Positions 23,005-26,153 of a DNA stretch of 26,153 nucleotides are shown piece after piece. This stretch comes from Candidatus Jorgensenbacteria bacterium GWA1_54_12 (GTDB lineage: Bacteria > Patescibacteriota > Minisyncoccia > UBA6257 > GWB1-50-10). The stretch spans positions 22,428 through 48,580 of the forward strand of contig MFKH01000016.1 of NCBI GenBank assembly GCA_001779505.1, read 5' to 3'. The notes beneath the pieces were generated by a model. It ran no database searches and was not told the DNA's origin. It was given only the letters and a program-made list of their open reading frames with translations. Within the stretch, counting starts at the first letter, position 1. Every line of letters starts with the position of its first letter. The position numbers and the translations under genes were made by a program.

Positions 23005-23562
23005 TTATTCTTCTATTTCCGCTTTCTTTTTCTTAAAGAGTCCTTCAATTTCTCCGTTCAGGCGGTCGGTTACTTTCTGCGTCTCGTTTTCCATGCGGAA
23101 CTTTTCGTCTTTGGATATCATGCCTCCTTTTTCTTTTTCGCTTATGGATTTTCTGAATTCGTCGCGCGCCGCTCGGATGCGCACGCGGCACTCTTCCATT
23201 TTCTTGCCGGCAAGTTTCAACAGTTCTTCGCGCCGCTCGCTGGAGAGTTCCGGCAAAAACATCCGGAGCACATTCCCCTGCACGTTCGGCATAAGCCCCA
23301 GGCCGGACGTTTCAATCGCCTTCGCCGCCGGTGCAATGGCTCCCTCGTCCCACACCTGCACCGATATTTCGCGCGGCGGCTTCACCTGTATGACGGCGAG
23401 ATGCTTCAGAGGAGTCCGTGCACCGTAGTAATCAACGGCAATGTCTTCAATAAGCCCTGCATGCGCCCGGTTCGCCCGCATGCCATAAAACTCTGCCGCG
23501 AGCGCTTTCACGAGGCGTTCCCCTTTCTCTCTATATTCGCCGATGGTATCACCCGCTTCCAT
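23005..23562 (-). CDS. frr: Ribosome recycling factor
   Basis: The 185-residue protein has the standard RRF size and layout: a three-helix bundle interrupted by a small beta domain. Visible markers are the first helix with FYGMRANRAHAGLIEDIAVDYYGARTPLKHLA, the beta domain with REISVQVWDEGAIAPAAKAIETSGLGLMPNVQGNVLRMFLPELSSERREELLKLAGKKMEE, and a long third helix with KDEKFRMENETQKVTD. RRF with EF-G splits post-termination ribosomes. It follows the holB-like gene by eight bases with AAAGAGAT upstream. Confidence 0.96.
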   Translation of the reverse strand: MEAGDTIGEYREKGERLVKALAAEFYGMRANRAHAGLIEDIAVDYYGARTPLKHLAVIQVKPPREISVQVWDEGAIAPAAKAIETSGLGLMPNVQGNVLRMFLPELSSERREELLKLAGKKMEECRVRIRAARDEFRKSISEKEKGGMISKDEKFRMENETQKVTDRLNGEIEGLFKKKKAEIEE

Positions 23563-23570
23563 ATCTCTTT

Positions 23571-24242
23571 CTATTCTCTTTCCACCCCATTATACATGAT
23601 TCCCTTCTCCTGCAAACGCTCGTTCAGATTATAGCGCGAAAGTTCAGCGTGTTTTTTCAAGAGCCACGCGATGCGGGTGCTTTGAGCGCGCTTGTTCTCT
23701 AGGAAGCGTTTTATGATGTCCGCTTCAACGCGCTCCGCGAGCGGCGTTTCTTCCGTCGTTTCCGGAACTTCCGGGGACGGGTTCGCGGGGAAATATACCC
23801 GCGCAAGGCGTGACGAAAGGGGCGGGAGAAGCGCATTCCCGTCAGGGGCAATGAAGATAAAACACGCTTTTGGCGGCGCATCTTCCGTAAGCTTCAGCGC
23901 GCTTGCCTGGGCTTCACTTGTCATAAGCTCCGCCCGCTCCACCACAATGAGGCGCCTCGGCGAGCGCAGGGGGCGGCCGTATGCCGTGTCCCGCAGGGCG
24001 CGCACTTCGTCAATGCCAATCACGCCCTCGCGCGGCTCCAGGAAATATGCGTCCGTCAAAGCCGGCGCTTCGCCCGATTCTTTGGGAAACGCTCCATATT
24101 CAAGAAATATGGCGAGCTCCCGCGCAAACGTGCGCTTCCCGCCGCCCAACGCGCCGAAAAAGAGGTATGCGTGGCTCAAGAGGTCTTCTTGAACCAACCG
24201 TTTGAAAAGCTCCTGTTTTTCCTCAAGCACCGCGTGTTTCAC
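23571..24242 (-). CDS. holB: DNA polymerase III delta'-like clamp-loader subunit
   Basis: The 223-residue protein resembles the AAA+ module of delta'. HAYLFFGALGGGKRTFARELA (about 24-44) is a Walker-A-like loop, GVIGIDEVRALRDTAYGRP matches the delta'/gamma 'I.ID.IR.L' region, and RLIVVERAELMTSEAQASALKLTEDAPPKACFIFIA carries the Walker-B-like and sensor-1 region. The zinc-finger cysteines and the SRC motif of gamma/tau-type subunits are absent (SSRL is found), and the C-terminal collar domain is short. Delta' opens and loads the sliding clamp. The start is uncertain: GTG at 24242 is directly preceded by AAGGGG, while the GTG at 24230 would have a better spacing. A terminator lies just upstream, so this gene may head the core cluster. 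Confidence 0.8.
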   Translation of the reverse strand: MKHAVLEEKQELFKRLVQEDLLSHAYLFFGALGGGKRTFARELAIFLEYGAFPKESGEAPALTDAYFLEPREGVIGIDEVRALRDTAYGRPLRSPRRLIVVERAELMTSEAQASALKLTEDAPPKACFIFIAPDGNALLPPLSSRLARVYFPANPSPEVPETTEETPLAERVEADIIKRFLENKRAQSTRIAWLLKKHAELSRYNLNERLQEKGIMYNGVERE

Positions 24243-24264
24243 CCCCTTATCCTACCCCTTATCC
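24243..24264 (-). repeat. Direct repeat GGATAAGGGG before the holB-like gene
   Basis: GGATAAGGGG occurs exactly twice on the minus strand (24264-24255 and 24252-24243), 12 bases apart, with a degenerate third copy just upstream. The repeats lie between the terminator of the previous gene and the GTG start. They might be an operator or duplicated ribosome-binding purine tracts. Confidence 0.5.
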
Positions 24265-24274
24265 CTCTTTATCG

Positions 24275-24310
24275 GAAATAAAAAAGACCCCGCAGAAAAA
24301 CTCTGCGGGG
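24275..24310 (-). terminator. Intrinsic terminator of the secreted-protein gene
   Basis: CCCCGCAGA and TCTGCGGGG form a perfect nine-pair stem with a five-base loop, followed on the minus strand by TCTTTTTTATTT. It ends the unit 25206-24364. Confidence 0.93.
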
Positions 24311-24363
24311 CTGTTGTTTGCCCGGGAACGATTTACTTGCAGTCCCCGGTCACAAGTTCCACT

Positions 24364-25206
24364 TCACGCCGCCGGAGAGCCGCCATGGTCCCGACTGCCC
24401 CCGTCAAGCATTCCGTAGACGACTGCTGCCCGTCCGGTTTTTCTCCCCTCAAGGAGAATGCCGAGTTGTCCGCGCATGTAAGCGTAGGGACCGTCTACCA
24501 CCTGCACGCTGAACGAGAAGACCGGTGCCAGCTTGAGCCAGGTCTTCGGCAGTACGGAAGGGAACTCCATCCCAAGCGCGATGTTTGCTTCCGGCGCGGT
24601 GGAGGGACTGGCGATTGATCCGCCGAACTTGAGTATGAGCCACTTCTCGCTCCACGAGCTCATCCCCACAATGTAGACATCGCCGAAGAGAACTCTGCTG
24701 ACTGGCTCTCGTTGAGCCGGGCTCAGCCAACCTATGCCCTCTTCCCGAAATCCGCCTCCGACAAAGAACCTGGTCTCGCCGAAATTGAGCGTCGCGTCAA
24801 TCTTCGGCGAGTTTAAGAGGACTCTGCCTCCCATCTCGTACAGGAAGGCGCTTTCCTCCGCCACGCGCGCCGCCACGTCGCCGATGAGTGTGATGGATAA
24901 GAGGCTCTTCTTCTCCAGGTCTTCGCCTCTTATGATGGCATCCAGAATCACGTCATTCGGAACGAACATGGGCACCGAGCCGCCGATATTCACCTGAAGA
25001 AGCGGTAGCGCTTTCTTCAGGGAAAGAAGCGACAGGTCCGTTTCCAGAAAGCCAGCGTCTGAATGAAGCTCCAGAACCGACCCGGCGTCCGGCAGTACCA
25101 GCTCCGAGAACGGCATGTCCGGAAACACGTCTATCTGGGCGCCTGCGGCAAGCGGAACAAGAACGAGGACAAGAACAAGAAGCACCCGAACGTTTCTGCA
25201 CAGCAT
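24364..25206 (-). CDS. Unknown secreted protein, monocistronic
   Basis: I do not recognise this 280-residue protein. It has a clear signal peptide: MLCRNVR, then a Leu/Val helix, then LAAGA with likely signal-peptidase I cleavage before QIDVF (about residue 23). The mature part has repeated short hydrophobic beta-like stretches, many with Gly turns (NIGGSVPMFVPND, RFFVGGGF, FGDVYIVGM, LILKFGGSIASP, YMRGQLGILLEG). No cysteine follows the signal and no catalytic motif is visible. The alternating pattern suggests a beta sandwich or barrel-like fold. The ATG at 25206 is chosen because GGAGG lies six bases upstream and the signal begins there; the frame extends 12 codons further. A TTGACA/TAGAAT promoter and a strong terminator frame it as a single-gene transcript. 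Confidence 0.82.
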   Translation of the reverse strand: MLCRNVRVLLVLVLVLVPLAAGAQIDVFPDMPFSELVLPDAGSVLELHSDAGFLETDLSLLSLKKALPLLQVNIGGSVPMFVPNDVILDAIIRGEDLEKKSLLSITLIGDVAARVAEESAFLYEMGGRVLLNSPKIDATLNFGETRFFVGGGFREEGIGWLSPAQREPVSRVLFGDVYIVGMSSWSEKWLILKFGGSIASPSTAPEANIALGMEFPSVLPKTWLKLAPVFSFSVQVVDGPYAYMRGQLGILLEGRKTGRAAVVYGMLDGGSRDHGGSPAA

Positions 25207-25255
25207 CCTTTGCCTCCATCTAAACCAGATTTGTGGATTCAAAACAACTGGCTAT

Positions 25256-25284
25256 ATTCTAGTATAAAGAATGTGTTTTGTCAA
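25256..25284 (-). promoter_or_regulatory. Consensus promoter of the secreted-protein gene
   Basis: The minus strand has TTGACA (25284-25279), a 17-base spacer and TAGAAT (25261-25256). The predicted start near 25249 leaves a leader of about 43 bases ending in GGAGG before the ATG. The -35 lies ten bases after the T tract of the preceding terminator. Confidence 0.88.
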
Positions 25285-25293
25285 CTACATCCC

Positions 25294-25329
25294 GAAAACA
25301 AAAGCCGGGTGCCGCAATGCGGCCCCGGC
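25294..25329 (-). terminator. Intrinsic terminator of the two-gene unit at the right edge
   Basis: On the minus strand GCCGGGGCCGC pairs with GCGGCACCCGGC (one bulge) around a short ATT loop, followed by TTTTGTTTTC. It ends the 26124-25368 unit. Confidence 0.85.
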
Positions 25330-25367
25330 GGTTTCACGTGATGCGAAAGAACGATGTGCGCCTCCTT

Positions 25368-25778
25368 TCAACCCTGCGCTTCTGCAACCGCTTTTTCCCG
25401 CTCCCCGATGATCTCGTTGGCAATATGCTCGTCCGAGTCCTCGGCCGGCGGCTCAGAGAAGAAATCGTCAAGGTCCTCGTCGTCATTCTCTGCACGTGCA
25501 CCTCTCCTTTCCTTTCTGGAAAAATCCACTATCGTCTTGAACTTCTCTGTCGGGAGTGCCGAAAGCTCCTCTTTTCGAGCCCGGCAACGCCTGACCTTTT
25601 CCACCTCCCTTGGGAAACGGCGAAAGACTGCAGTGACGCGTTCTCTTACGTCCCATTCGTGCTTCAAGAGACATGCCACCTCCTCATTTGTCAGTTCTTT
25701 CGGTTCCTTGAGAAGCAGGAGCCACAGCTCCTTGAATCCGTTCTGCTCGGTCTCCGCGGCAACCTCTTCCCCTGCCAT
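25368..25778 (-). CDS. Hypothetical acidic protein
   Basis: I do not recognise this 136-residue protein. It starts MAGEEVAAETEQ with GGGAGG four bases upstream of the ATG. Residues 15-80 look helical (FKELWLLLLKEP, LTNEEVACLLKHEWDVRERVTAVFRRFPREVEKVRRCRARKEEL). The C-terminal third is very acidic (AENDDEDLDDFF followed by EPPAEDSDEH) and probably disordered. No membrane helix or signal is present. The longer frame to 25934 overlaps the upstream gene and has no ribosome site, so I reject it. It forms a pair with the 103-residue gene 34 bases upstream and is followed by a terminator. Codons such as AAG, GAG, AGG and CTG are more frequent than in the core genes. Confidence 0.72.
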   Translation of the reverse strand: MAGEEVAAETEQNGFKELWLLLLKEPKELTNEEVACLLKHEWDVRERVTAVFRRFPREVEKVRRCRARKEELSALPTEKFKTIVDFSRKERRGARAENDDEDLDDFFSEPPAEDSDEHIANEIIGEREKAVAEAQG

Positions 25779-25812
25779 ATAACCTCCCTTCGATGGACTT
25801 GCTCTGCAGGTC

Positions 25813-26124
25813 CTACTTCTTGTTCTTGGTATTGGCACGGGACACGTCTCCGAGCCGCGGTTTGCGTCTTTCCGGTTCATTGCTGACAGTGTATCGACCG
25901 CTGGTCTTTTTGCGGTCGTACTTCCAGACGGCAAGCCAAAATGGATGGAGTGCGCTCTCTATAAACTTTTTCGCCACTTCTGCGATGAGAAGGTTCATCT
26001 CTTCTTCGCTCCCATCGGACTCTTCCGAGATGACCCGAAAAGCCGCTCTCGACGCTTTCTCTGCGGTCCTCTGCCTTCTGGCGTCCCGTTCTGCCCGCAT
26101 GTCCGCGAGGTCTTTCTTTGCCAT
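25813..26124 (-). CDS. Hypothetical small basic protein
   Basis: I do not recognise this 103-residue protein. From the ATG at 26124 it starts MAKKDLADMRAERDARRQ, with GGAGG five bases upstream. The first 30 residues are a charged helix. An acidic patch follows (EESDGSEEE), then a more hydrophobic helix (MNLLIAEVAKKFIESALHPFWLAVWKY), and a basic tail rich in Lys and Arg (RKKTSGRY...PERRKPRL...NTKNKK). The opposite charge of its tail and of the acidic tail of the next protein could allow the two to interact; this is inference. Its promoter lies outside the window. Confidence 0.68.
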   Translation of the reverse strand: MAKKDLADMRAERDARRQRTAEKASRAAFRVISEESDGSEEEMNLLIAEVAKKFIESALHPFWLAVWKYDRKKTSGRYTVSNEPERRKPRLGDVSRANTKNKK

Positions 26125-26153
26125 ACCTGCCTCCATTCCCGAGTTTTATGAAC

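Noticed and set aside
25368..25934. Longer version of the 136-residue gene (188 codons)
   Set aside because: The extension overlaps the upstream gene and lacks a ribosome site, while GGGAGG is placed correctly for the ATG at 25778.

Overview
The window reads as a chromosomal segment of a reduced-genome bacterium, most likely from the Candidate Phyla Radiation (Patescibacteria), probably of the Parcubacteria type. That is an inference from trimmed family members (HrcA about 225 aa, GrpE about 150 aa, ProRS about 413 aa without an editing insertion), non-standard motifs in universal enzymes (an ArgRS without a HIGH signature, a family-4 uracil-DNA glycosylase without cysteines) and very tight packing. 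TGA is used as an ordinary stop (serS, ftsQ, mreC, rseP), so this is not a lineage that reassigns UGA. Every gene I can support lies on the minus strand, so transcription runs from right to left. I see no mobile element, CRISPR array, phage gene or rRNA, and no gene-free stretch exceeds 300 bases.

In transcription order, the right edge holds two adjacent unknown small genes (26124-25368) ending in a terminator. Next is a monocistronic unit for an unknown secreted protein (25206-24364), with a consensus promoter and a terminator. A long core cluster follows: holB-like, frr, a one-helix small membrane protein, the site-2 protease rseP, a palindrome-rich gap, then proS, mreB, mreC, mreD, mrdA (PBP2), greA, lysS, serS and ftsQ. 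A pseudopilin-like gene with its own -10 box ends this stretch. It combines translation (three tRNA ligases, ribosome recycling) with the cell-elongation machinery (MreBCD/PBP2) and one division gene (ftsQ).

The middle is a heat-shock operon, hrcA-grpE-dnaK-(unknown polytopic membrane protein)-dnaJ, with a CIRCE operator lying on the hrcA promoter. It is followed by rplJ-rplL behind an L10-type leader RNA, then tRNA-Val(CAC). After a consensus promoter comes another unknown monocistronic gene (5490-4999) with its own terminator. The left part holds the UDG-like gene and argS, then mraZ-rsmH-ftsL-like-ftsI, the start of a division/cell-wall cluster. The mraZ promoter carries three GTG-repeats at 10-bp period, and ftsI runs off the left edge.

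The most striking points are these. Two regulatory styles are visible: core genes are coupled end to start with weak or no Shine-Dalgarno, while the unknown genes have GGAGG sites and, where the whole unit is visible, TTGACA-N17 promoters and strong terminators. Several promoters place the -10 so close to the ATG that the mRNA should be leaderless. The mraZ operator coincides with two perfect DnaA-box 9-mers. The L10 leader has an attenuator-like second half. Two universal enzymes lack signature residues, and an unknown membrane protein sits inside the chaperone operon.
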